This document shows, piece after piece, positions 21,641-31,931 of a stretch of 35,197 bases of DNA. Each line of letters starts with the position of its first letter. Within the stretch, counting starts at the first letter, position 1. Both the position numbers and the translations under genes were made by a program. Source of the DNA: an uncultured Coriobacteriaceae bacterium. GTDB taxonomy: Bacteria; Actinomycetota; Coriobacteriia; Coriobacteriales; Atopobiaceae. Where the stretch lies: positions 1-35,197 of the forward strand of contig UWSJ01000007.1 of assembly GCA_900549525.1 (NCBI GenBank). Direction: 5' to 3'. Below the pieces are notes generated by a model. That model saw only the letters and a program-made list of their open reading frames with translations. It was not told the origin of the DNA and ran no database searches.

Positions 21641-22336
21641 ATGAAGAAGCTTGGCGTCATAGGCGGCATGGGCCCGGAGGCCACCTCGTACTTCTACCAG
21701 GAGGTCATCGAGCACACCGTCGCCGCGCGCGACCAGGACCACATCGACATGGTCATCATCAGCCAGGCCTCCATGCCCGACCGCACGCAGGCCATCCTCA
21801 CCGGCGACGCCACGCGTCTGCTCGACACGATGCGCTCGGACGCCCAGGCACTCGAGGCGCTCGGCTGCGGCAACATCGCCATCCCCTGCAACACGTCGCA
21901 CTACTTCTTCGACACGATCCAGAGCTTCACGAGCGTGCCCATCATCCACATGCCGCGCGAGGCCGTGCGCGAGGCGATGGGTCGCGGGGGCGTGGGACGC
22001 ATCGGCATCATGGCAACCGACGGCACCATCCGCGCGGGCGTGTACGCGCGCGAGTGCGAGACGGCAGGGGCCGTCCCCGTCGTACCGTCACCCGAGCGCC
22101 AGGCCGAGGTCATGTCGATCATCTACGACGACGTGAAGGCCGGCCGTGACGTGGACATGCACAAGTTCGACCGCGTGATGGCCGAGTTCTTCCGCCTTGG
22201 CTGCGACGCCGTGATCCTCGCCTGCACCGAGCTCTCTGTCATCAAGCGCGACCATGACGTCCCCGACATCTGCCTGGACGCCATGGACGCGCTCGTGCGT
22301 GAGTCGATCGTCCGCAGCGGCGCGACGTACCGCTAG
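21641..22336 (+). CDS. Aspartate/glutamate racemase family protein
   Basis: Cofactor-independent racemase; by family (RacD/YgeA type) most likely aspartate racemase supplying D-Asp in the cytoplasm. 231 residues: KLGVIGGMGPEAT at the N-terminus, catalytic Cys83 in AIPCNTSHYF and Cys195 in VILACTELS, the cysteine pair that abstracts and donates the alpha proton. The start ATG at 21641-21643 has GGAGGG about 7 bases upstream; the frame is open upstream to 21425 but crosses ybaK. It stops 30 bases from the convergent uvrA end. Its link to the ATP-grasp ligase 2.3 kb away is inference. Hydantoin or glutamate racemase activity cannot be excluded, though GGMGPEAT favours the aspartate subgroup. Confidence 0.9.
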   Translation: MKKLGVIGGMGPEATSYFYQEVIEHTVAARDQDHIDMVIISQASMPDRTQAILTGDATRLLDTMRSDAQALEALGCGNIAIPCNTSHYFFDTIQSFTSVPIIHMPREAVREAMGRGGVGRIGIMATDGTIRAGVYARECETAGAVPVVPSPERQAEVMSIIYDDVKAGRDVDMHKFDRVMAEFFRLGCDAVILACTELSVIKRDHDVPDICLDAMDALVRESIVRSGATYR

Positions 22337-22366
22337 CCCCCGCCGCGCCAATGGGCCTCGCGGCCC

Positions 22367-25288
<2,922 letters not shown>

Positions 25289-25428
25289 GGGTGCTCCTCG
25301 GGTTTGTCGGGCGGCGCGGCGCGACACGGGCAACATGGGCCCGGATGCCCGCTTGGCCTCCCTCTTCTCACAACCCGTTCAGTCTAGCCGCCGCGCAGAC
25401 GACGCGCCAAGGAACATGACCTCTTCAT

Positions 25429-25442
25429 GGAACATGCGTTCG
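25429..25442 (-). promoter_or_regulatory. LexA (SOS) box upstream of uvrA
   Basis: The minus-strand sequence CGAACGCATGTTCC matches every position of the Gram-positive LexA/DinR consensus CGAACRNRYGTTYC. It lies 141 bases upstream of the uvrA start, and uvrA is a classical SOS gene. The octamer GGAACATG of its plus strand is repeated at 25411-25418, perhaps a half site. The glycosyltransferase operon starts about 97 bases to the other side, so it could also be affected. Confidence 0.85.
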
Positions 25443-25538
25443 TTGTTCGATGCGGCGGGGGGACAGAATCACGCCCCCGTCTGCTAACCTAGATGGGCCA
25501 TGCAACATCACTGGTACCGAGGCGTCGGAGGCTTCCCC

Positions 25539-27185
25539 ATGTCGCACCCATCTTTCACGGGCCGTCGGACGCATGCGGCGCTGCTCGTCGCCTGTGCCGC
25601 GTTCCTGCTGGCGGGGGCCTTCCACGGCTACGTCTGGTATGACGAGAGCTTCTCGGTGGCCCTCGTGAAGAAGGGCTTCGCCGACATCTGGCGCATCGAC
25701 GCCGCCGACGTCCACCCGCCGCTCTACTACCTGGTGCTGCATCTGCTCTACCTGGTATTCGGCACCAACGTCACGGTGTATCGGCTCTTCTCGGTAGCGG
25801 GGGCCGTCGCGACGGGTGCGCTCGGGCTCACGCACGTGCGACGTGACTTTGGCGCACGCGCCGGCATGCTGTTCACGTTCTTCGCCTGCGTCATGCCCAA
25901 CCTCGTCTACTACGCCACGCAGATTCGCATGTACTCGTGGGTCACGTTCTCGGTGGCCCTATGCTTCCTCGAGGCATGCCGTATCAGGGAGCTTTCCCGC
26001 AGCGGCGCGGCAGTACCCAGGCGCGAGTGGGCCACCTTCGCGCTCGCAAGCCTCGCATCCGCCTACCTGCACTACTACGGCGCCATGGCGGCGTTTCTCG
26101 TGAACGTCCTGCTGCTCGTGGCGCTGGCGCGCGACGCGCGGCATCGGCAGCGCAGCGCAAACAAGACGGACGGAGGCGGGCGTCGCTACGTCGCCGTTCT
26201 GCTCGCGCTCGCCGCAGGACAGCTCGTGGCCTTCGCGCCATGGGCCGTCGCGCTTCTGGGACAGATGGGCTCCATATCCACCGGCGGCTACTGGATCAAC
26301 CTCGACTGGCCCGTCTCCTACCTTCAGATACTTGGCGTTCCGCTTCTCGCCGACCGCCTCATCTGGGGCCTTATCGACGGCCAGTCGTGGGTGCACGACG
26401 CCCCTCCCACGCTCTGGTGTGTGGCCGGCGTCATCATCGTCACGTTCGCGGGCACCGTCGTGGCCAACGCACGCGCCAAGAACGCTGCCGAACGCTGGGC
26501 AGGGGGCATTGGCATGACCATCTACCTCGGCGTTATTGCCCTTGCCTGGCTTGCCGGCACGCTCGTGCACACGCCCGTCCTCTTCTACCGCTACATGGCC
26601 GTCGCGGCTGGCCCCATGCTCGTGGCCCTCTCGCTTGCCTTCGGGCGCGAGGGCGCCGCACACCCCGCGGCCCTCGCCACGGCCCGCTGGGCCTGCGTGG
26701 CCGTGGTCCTTGCGTTCTCCGTCAGGTGCCAGGCCGACGCACTGCCGGCCGCCTACGCGCCCGACAACGCCGTGCCCGGAGCGGCCTTCGCCCGCATCGT
26801 GGGCGAGAACGGCGGCACCGAGGCCACGCCCGTCATCGCGAGCGACTACACGATGATGGGCGTGCTCAACGTGGAGCACCCCGAGATTGCCCAGACCTAC
26901 CCCAACTGGCTCATGCACTACTGGAACGGTGCCTACGAGGCCTATGGCCCGGCCGTTTCGATGGTTCAGGACATCGCCGCCACGCCCGTGGGCACAAGTG
27001 GCAAGGTCGTCTTCATGGCCGAGAAGCCCGAGGACGAGGCCCTCCAGCGCGCCGAGGACTTCTCGAATATGCTTTCCGGGCAGATTGGCGGCCAACGATT
27101 GCGCGTCGAGAGCGTTGAGTCGTATCGTCGGCCGTACGACAAACGAATCTACACCTTCGTTACTCTCGCGCGTGAGGAGCTCTAA
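25539..27185 (+). CDS. GT-C fold membrane glycosyltransferase (ArnT/GT39-like)
   Basis: Likely moves a sugar from a polyprenyl-phosphate donor to an acceptor on the outer face of the membrane. 548 residues with about ten hydrophobic helices and a soluble C-terminal part of about 130 residues. The catalytic-type acidic motif is in the first external loop, WYDESFSVALVKKG (Asp35-Glu36), followed by DVHPPLYYLVLHLLY (57-71), both characteristic of ArnT/PMT-like GT-C enzymes. I chose the ATG at 25539 because GGAGG lies 7 bases upstream; an in-frame ATG at 25500 has a poor site. The next gene, a GtrB-like enzyme, overlaps its stop by one base (TAATG), so the pair likely works together. Acceptor unknown. 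Confidence 0.85.
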   Translation: MSHPSFTGRRTHAALLVACAAFLLAGAFHGYVWYDESFSVALVKKGFADIWRIDAADVHPPLYYLVLHLLYLVFGTNVTVYRLFSVAGAVATGALGLTHVRRDFGARAGMLFTFFACVMPNLVYYATQIRMYSWVTFSVALCFLEACRIRELSRSGAAVPRREWATFALASLASAYLHYYGAMAAFLVNVLLLVALARDARHRQRSANKTDGGGRRYVAVLLALAAGQLVAFAPWAVALLGQMGSISTGGYWINLDWPVSYLQILGVPLLADRLIWGLIDGQSWVHDAPPTLWCVAGVIIVTFAGTVVANARAKNAAERWAGGIGMTIYLGVIALAWLAGTLVHTPVLFYRYMAVAAGPMLVALSLAFGREGAAHPAALATARWACVAVVLAFSVRCQADALPAAYAPDNAVPGAAFARIVGENGGTEATPVIASDYTMMGVLNVEHPEIAQTYPNWLMHYWNGAYEAYGPAVSMVQDIAATPVGTSGKVVFMAEKPEDEALQRAEDFSNMLSGQIGGQRLRVESVESYRRPYDKRIYTFVTLAREEL

Positions 27186-28207
27186 TGCGACTGTCCGTCG
27201 TCGTGCCCTGCCATAACGAGGCCGATAGCCTTCCCATCCTGTTGCCCGCGCTGGACAACGCCGCAGCCGAGATTCGCGCCGCGCACGGTGAGTTCGAGCG
27301 CATCGAGGTCGTGCTCGTCGATGACGGCTCCAGGGACGCCACGCTCTCCGTGATGCGTACGGCAGAGGCAGCCTGCACGGACGACGCGGGCGCGGAGGCG
27401 ACGGAAGCAACGCCCTTCCCGCGCCTCCCCAACCTCCGCGTGCGCTGGCTCTCGCTCTCGCGCGGGTTTGGCAAGGAGGGCGCGCTCTACGCGGGGCTCG
27501 ACCACGCGACGGGCGACTTCGTCGTCACGATGGACGCCGACATGCAGGACCCCCCGAGCCTCTTGCCCCGGATGCTCGAGCGCCTGCTCGAAGACCCCGA
27601 GCTCGACTCCATCGCCACCCGGCGCGTTACCCGCGCGGGCGAGCCGCCCGTCCGCTCAGCGTTCGCACGGCTCTTCTACCGCATCATGAACTCGCTCTCC
27701 GAGGCCGAGGTGGTCGACGGCGCACGCGACTACCGTCTCATGCGCCGCGAGATGGTGGACGCGGTGCTGGCCCTCGGCGAGCGCAACCGCTTCACGAAGG
27801 GTATCTACGGCTGGGTAGGCTTCAACACCGAGTGGCTGCCCTACGAGAACGTGGAGCGCGCGGCGGGCAAGACCAACTGGAACTTCTGGAAGCTCACGGT
27901 CTATGCCGTCGACGGCATCGTGGCTTTCTCCACCAAGCCGCTCGCGCTGGCGTCGGCGGCGGGCGTGCTGTTCTGCCTGCTCGCGTTCGTGGCGCTCGTG
28001 TTCGTCATCGTGCGCGCCACGATCTTCGGCGACCCGGTGGCGGGATGGCCCTCACTCGTGAGCCTCATCCTGCTGGTGAGCGGCGTCCAGCTGCTCTGCC
28101 TCGGCATCTTCGGCCAGTACCTCGCCAAGACCTACCTCGAGACGAAGGGCAGGCCCCTCTACGTGGTACGCCGCTCGAGCGACGACAAGGGCCCGAAGGC
28201 ACGCTAG
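27185..28207 (+). CDS. GT2 polyprenyl-phosphate glycosyltransferase (GtrB/DPM1-like)
   Basis: Probably transfers a sugar from a nucleotide donor to undecaprenyl phosphate at the cytoplasmic face, making the donor used by the upstream GT-C enzyme. 340 residues: LSVVVPCHNEADSL at the N-terminus, LVDDGSRD (44-51), the metal-binding MDADMQDPP (116-124), and KGIYGWVGF (205-213), then two C-terminal helices (about 254-278 and 288-311) as in GtrB/YfdH. A roughly 20-residue insert after AEAACTDDAGAEATEATP is non-conserved. The ribosome site GAGGAG lies within the end of the upstream gene and the ATG overlaps the TAA, so translation is coupled. The sugar is unknown. Confidence 0.92.
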   Translation: MRLSVVVPCHNEADSLPILLPALDNAAAEIRAAHGEFERIEVVLVDDGSRDATLSVMRTAEAACTDDAGAEATEATPFPRLPNLRVRWLSLSRGFGKEGALYAGLDHATGDFVVTMDADMQDPPSLLPRMLERLLEDPELDSIATRRVTRAGEPPVRSAFARLFYRIMNSLSEAEVVDGARDYRLMRREMVDAVLALGERNRFTKGIYGWVGFNTEWLPYENVERAAGKTNWNFWKLTVYAVDGIVAFSTKPLALASAAGVLFCLLAFVALVFVIVRATIFGDPVAGWPSLVSLILLVSGVQLLCLGIFGQYLAKTYLETKGRPLYVVRRSSDDKGPKAR

Positions 28208-28315
28208 TCCCTCGGGTTCAAAGAGACGACCGAGCCCGCTGACATCGAGCGCGGGCGCCACGACGCATGCGCCAACCACCCGGCGCTGCCCGTCCGGCGC
28301 CCTTTCTCCGCGCCC

Positions 28316-29602
28316 CTACTTCGTCCCGTGCGCGTCCGGCAGGCGCAGCAGCAGCACGAGGCCCACCACGAGCAGGATGCCAATGGAGAGCACGCCCAGG
28401 CTCGCGTTGCCCGTCACAGAGGTGATGACGGCCACGAGGAAGGTTCCCATCACGCTCGCATAGCGGCCGAAGATGTCGAAGAACCCGTAGTACTCGTTGG
28501 CTCGCTCCTTGGGCACGAGCTTGCCGAAGTAGCTGCGCGAAAGCGCCTGGATGCCGCCTTGGAAGAGGCCCACGAGGATGGCAAGGGTCCAGAACTCCAC
28601 GGCGTCGTTCAGCAAAAACGCCGCAAACAGCACGATGCCCACGTAGGCCACGACGGCCACGATGATCATGCGCAGCGTGCCAAACCGGCCCGCGAGCCGC
28701 CCGTAGGCGATGGCCGACGGAAACGCCACGAACTGCGTCACCAGCAGCGCCAGCACCAGCTGCGTCGAGTCGATGCCCAGGGCCGCCCCGTAGCTCGTCG
28801 CCATGGAGATGACCGTGTGCACCCCGTCGATGTAGAAGAAGAAGGCAACCATGAAGAGCAAAAGCACGCGCTCGTGGGCGATGCGCCGCATGGTCGTGAC
28901 GAGCCCGGAGAACGTGCTGGCCACGATGCGCCCGATCGTCTCGCCCGGCTCGCGCTCCTTGCCGAAGCGCTGCTTGTACGTGCGCAGCAGCGGCACCGTG
29001 AAGGCGAGCCACCACAGGCCCGTGATCACGAAGCTCATCTGCGTGAAGAACATCGTGGAGTCCTGGCCCAGCACCTCGGGCCCGGCCAGTGCGGGCCCCG
29101 CGAATATGAGGGCGAGACACGCGATGAACGGCACCGTGGAGCCAACGTAGCCCCAGGCGTAGCCCGAGCTCGAGACCGCGTCCATGCGCTCGTCGGCCGT
29201 GACGTCGGGGAGCATCGCGTCGTAGAACGTCATCGACGAGTTGAGGCCGATGGTGCACAACACGTACACCACGAGGAAGGGCAGCGCCGCCATCGGGATG
29301 GCCTGCGCAAAGCAGAGCACGAGGCCCGTGAGGAAGAAGCCGAGGAAGAACTTGACCTTGTTGCCCGCGAAGTCGGCAAGCGACCCCAGGACGGGCATGA
29401 GCAGCGCCACCACGAGCGAGGCGACCGTCTGGGCGTTGGCCCACGCGCTCACGAGCTCCGCCGACGAGGCGCCACCGGCGGCGCTCGCCAGGGCGTTGTA
29501 GTAGATGGGAACCACGGAGGTCTGCAGCAGGACGAGCGCCGAGTTCCCCACGTCGTACATGACCCAGTTACGCTCGAGCTTCGTGTAGGAGAACTTCCCC
29601 AT
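28316..29602 (-). CDS. MFS transporter of the UMF1 (Atg22-like) family
   Basis: Integral membrane transporter, 428 residues, about twelve hydrophobic helices. The N-terminal KLERNWVMYDVGNSALVLLQTSVVPIYYNAL corresponds to the UMF1 family start (usually YDWANSAF...PIYF). The inter-helix motifs VLGSLADFAGNKVKFFL and GIQALSRSYFGKLVPKERANEYYGFFDIFGRYASVMG are strongly family-like. Substrate unknown; relatives are linked to amino acid or small-molecule efflux. I chose the ATG at 29600-29602 over the longer frame because of GAGGG just upstream and the match to the family N-terminus. Converges with the GtrB-like gene across 108 bases of GC-rich sequence with small hairpins but no T-run. Confidence 0.9.
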   Translation of the reverse strand: MGKFSYTKLERNWVMYDVGNSALVLLQTSVVPIYYNALASAAGGASSAELVSAWANAQTVASLVVALLMPVLGSLADFAGNKVKFFLGFFLTGLVLCFAQAIPMAALPFLVVYVLCTIGLNSSMTFYDAMLPDVTADERMDAVSSSGYAWGYVGSTVPFIACLALIFAGPALAGPEVLGQDSTMFFTQMSFVITGLWWLAFTVPLLRTYKQRFGKEREPGETIGRIVASTFSGLVTTMRRIAHERVLLLFMVAFFFYIDGVHTVISMATSYGAALGIDSTQLVLALLVTQFVAFPSAIAYGRLAGRFGTLRMIIVAVVAYVGIVLFAAFLLNDAVEFWTLAILVGLFQGGIQALSRSYFGKLVPKERANEYYGFFDIFGRYASVMGTFLVAVITSVTGNASLGVLSIGILLVVGLVLLLRLPDAHGTK

Positions 29603-29618
29603 AGTCCCTCTTCCCCGC

Positions 29619-29657
29619 GCGGGCGGGCCCGCCCGCATCGGCCGACCGCCGTCGGCC
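29619..29657. promoter_or_regulatory. Two adjacent palindromes upstream of the MFS gene
   Basis: An 18-base perfect palindrome of only G and C (29619-29636, centre GGGCCC) is followed directly by GGCCGAC-CGCC-GTCGGCC (29640-29657). The first lies 17 bases before the start codon, close to the ribosome site, so it could form a stem in the mRNA or act as an operator. No T-run follows on either strand, arguing against a terminator. Confidence 0.6.
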
Positions 29658-29806
29658 CGTCATCATTTCACATGCGCTTTAATCCTAGCGGTAATGCATC
29701 CGGATGATTGTAAGGCGGCCGTAAGAGGAGGTCGCCTGCGATGCGTCACGTGCTCCAAGCGCCACTTCGGGGTGATAATGATGCGGACGACCACGAAAGG
29801 ACACAC

Positions 29807-30763
29807 ATGCCCGCACTCATCACGCACCACCTCTTCGGCGAACGCTCCGCCACGCTGCTGCCCGAAGGCGTCATCACCGGCGAGGAGGAGCTTCTCGCCT
29901 TCCTGCTTGGCAACCAGGGGCCCGACCCCTTCTTCTTCCGCATCGCCGGTCGGCCCGACCACGTGAAGGCCGCCCAGACACTCGCCCACCGCATGCACGA
30001 CGAGCTCATGACGAGCGCCTTCACGGCTCTGCGCGAGGGCGTGAGCCACCTGCCTGCCATCGACGCCGGCATCGGCCGAGCGTTTGCCCTCGGCATGCTA
30101 TCGCACTACCAGCTCGACCGCGCGGCGCACCCCTTCGTCTACGCTCAGGAGTTTGCGCTCATGGAGGCGGGCGACGGGCTCTCCGACGCCGACAGCGAGG
30201 TTCACGCCGTCATCGAGAGCGACCTCGACTCGTGGATGCTCTGGCACCTGCGCCGCGCCACGGTGCACGACTGCGCACCGGCCGACGAGCTGGCCCGCAC
30301 CAAGCGCATCGATCGCGTGGCGGGCGCGCTCACGAGCCAAGTGGCCTGGGCCACGTACAAGCTTGACCTGCCCGCAACCGAGTATGCGGGAGCGGTCGCC
30401 AACATGGAGCTGCTCTACCGCGTCATCGAGCCGGCGGGGTCGCGTGGCGCGCGGACGGTGGGGCGCATCGAGCGGCTTGCGCGGCCGCACTCGCAGCTGC
30501 AGGCACTCTCGCACCGTGTCACCACGAGCGACGAATGCCCGGCCGCCAACCTCGACCACCGGCCCTGGCGCGACCCGTTTGTCGGCACGCTCTCGTGCGA
30601 CTCGTTCCCCGACCGCTTCGACAAGGCGCTTGCCGGCTGGTCCGCCCTCGCCGAGGCCTTCACGCACGGCGGCGAGGAGCTGCGCGACGCGGTGGCGGGG
30701 CTCAACTACTCCGGCGTCGTGCTCGGTGCGGACGAGCTTTGCCCGCCCGACCAGCGCGGGTAG
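29807..30763 (+). CDS. Zinc-dependent phospholipase C-like protein
   Basis: Matches the zinc-dependent phospholipase C / S1-P1-like alpha-helical family by its histidine and aspartate pattern: ALITHHLFGE, LLGNQGPDPFFF, AHRMHDELM, LGMLSHYQLDRAAHPFVYAQE and VHAVIESDLDSWML. These would bind a cluster of zinc ions. 318 residues, no signal peptide and no clear membrane segment, so it is probably cytoplasmic, unlike secreted clostridial alpha-toxin, and its substrate is unknown. I chose the ATG at 29807-29809, with AAAGGA 6 bases upstream, over the frame from 29741. It stands alone, divergent from the MFS gene; upstream there is a TAATGAT stretch (29776-29782) but no clear promoter. Confidence 0.85.
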   Translation: MPALITHHLFGERSATLLPEGVITGEEELLAFLLGNQGPDPFFFRIAGRPDHVKAAQTLAHRMHDELMTSAFTALREGVSHLPAIDAGIGRAFALGMLSHYQLDRAAHPFVYAQEFALMEAGDGLSDADSEVHAVIESDLDSWMLWHLRRATVHDCAPADELARTKRIDRVAGALTSQVAWATYKLDLPATEYAGAVANMELLYRVIEPAGSRGARTVGRIERLARPHSQLQALSHRVTTSDECPAANLDHRPWRDPFVGTLSCDSFPDRFDKALAGWSALAEAFTHGGEELRDAVAGLNYSGVVLGADELCPPDQRG

Positions 30764-30790
30764 CCCACGGGTAGCCCACCCCATACGGCG

Positions 30791-30842
30791 GGCGCGTCGT
30801 CCGAACGCGCAGGTTCTGCCCCTTGCGCCCGGACGACGCGCC
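30791..30842. terminator. Long inverted repeat between convergent genes
   Basis: GGCGCGTCGTCCG (30791-30803) is perfectly mirrored by CGGACGACGCGCC (30830-30842), with an inner GCGCA/TGCGC stem (30807-30811 and 30824-30828) in the 26-base loop. It sits between two converging stop codons, so it may stop transcription from both sides, but there is no T-run on either strand. Confidence 0.5.
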
Positions 30843-30855
30843 GACTGCTCGTACC

Positions 30856-31812
30856 CTACTCGTGCCGCTCGAGGAACTCCTCCACCACGGCGTTGTACTG
30901 CTCGGGAATCTCGAGGTGGACGCAGTGCGTGCCCGGCAGCAGCGCCCACTCGGCGCCGGGGATGCCGTCGGCCACCTGCTTCGAGATCGCAGGCGTGCAC
31001 TCGTCGGCCGTCCCCGACGTCACGAGCGTGGGAATGCAGATATCGCCCAGCTTGTCCGCTACGCTCCAGCCGGAGAGCTTGCCCGTCACCACGAACTCGC
31101 TCATGCCCTGCATGGTGTGGTAGACCTCGTCGCCCACGGGGTCGGGATACGGCTTGCGCACGTTGACGGGGCGCTGGCCCTCCGGCACCGCCGCCACGTG
31201 CCTGCGGTAGTACTCCTCGCTCGCGGCCTTCACCTCGGGACAGTCGTAGTCACCGTCCACGTCGGCCTGCGCGAGCGCCTCGTCCATCTCGACGGGCAGG
31301 TAGTGACGCAGACGCACCGCCTCGGAGAGCCACAGATCCATGTCGGCAGGCGAGCTTGCCACCACCATTGAGGCCACGCCGCTCGGACGGTGCGCGGCGT
31401 ACTGCATCTCGAGCATGCCGCCCCAGCTCTGCCCCAGCAGGTGCACGCGCTCAAGCCCGAGGTAGCGGCGCAGCTCGTGCAGCTCCTCCTCGAACAGCTC
31501 CGCGCTCCAGAGGTCGGGCAGGCTCGGCGTCACCGAGTAGCCGCACGAGAGCTGGTCGTAGTAGATGACCTGTCGGCCGTAGCGGGCGGCCAACGCGTCA
31601 AGCGAGCGCAGGTACCAGTGCGTGTTGCCCGGACCGCCGTGGATGGTGAGCAGCGGCAGGCGACCGAGGTCGTTCTCGCCCACGATGCGATACCACGTGC
31701 CGTAGCCCCGGAAGGGCATGTAGCCCTCGCGAACGGGAAGCCCCTCCTCCGTCTCGTACGCGCGCTCCTGTCCCAGCTCAAGACCGTTGCCAGCCACGAA
31801 TCCAACTGCCAT
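30856..31812 (-). CDS. Alpha/beta hydrolase, proline iminopeptidase-like (peptidase S33)
   Basis: Likely removes N-terminal proline or another residue from peptides, in the cytoplasm. 318 residues. Oxyanion-hole motif HGGPG (58-62), nucleophile Ser129 in LLGQSWGGML, acid Asp270 in SGTADECTP, and base His296 in GTHCVHLE form a full catalytic set. In place of the usual DQRGxGRS the sequence reads DQLSCGYS (86-93). The variable cap domain is about 155-240. The ATG at 31810-31812 is preceded by AAGGGGGAG. It follows the M42 peptidase gene after 119 bases containing a strong hairpin; both peptidases may finish peptide breakdown. Other S33 hydrolases cannot be excluded. Confidence 0.88.
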   Translation of the reverse strand: MAVGFVAGNGLELGQERAYETEEGLPVREGYMPFRGYGTWYRIVGENDLGRLPLLTIHGGPGNTHWYLRSLDALAARYGRQVIYYDQLSCGYSVTPSLPDLWSAELFEEELHELRRYLGLERVHLLGQSWGGMLEMQYAAHRPSGVASMVVASSPADMDLWLSEAVRLRHYLPVEMDEALAQADVDGDYDCPEVKAASEEYYRRHVAAVPEGQRPVNVRKPYPDPVGDEVYHTMQGMSEFVVTGKLSGWSVADKLGDICIPTLVTSGTADECTPAISKQVADGIPGAEWALLPGTHCVHLEIPEQYNAVVEEFLERHE

Positions 31813-31838
31813 CTCTCCCCCTTGTCCTGCCGCTCGCC

Positions 31839-31878
31839 AGTTGTGCCGCGCGGCTCAGCCTCGACGCGCGGCACAACT
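31839..31878 (-). promoter_or_regulatory. Perfect 14-bp stem-loop between M42 peptidase and iminopeptidase genes
   Basis: AGTTGTGCCGCGCG (31839-31852) pairs perfectly with CGCGCGGCACAACT (31865-31878) around a 12-base loop, 27 bases before the iminopeptidase start. No T-run follows on the minus strand, so it is more likely an mRNA processing or stability element than a full terminator. Confidence 0.6.
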
Positions 31879-31931
31879 TCGTAGCGCGATGCGACGCCGG
31901 ACACGCCGCACGGCACGACGCGCTCCTCGTC

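Noticed and set aside
22337..22366. Terminator between racemase and uvrA
   Set aside because: Only a 5-bp GGGCC/GGCCC stem and no T-run; too weak to list.
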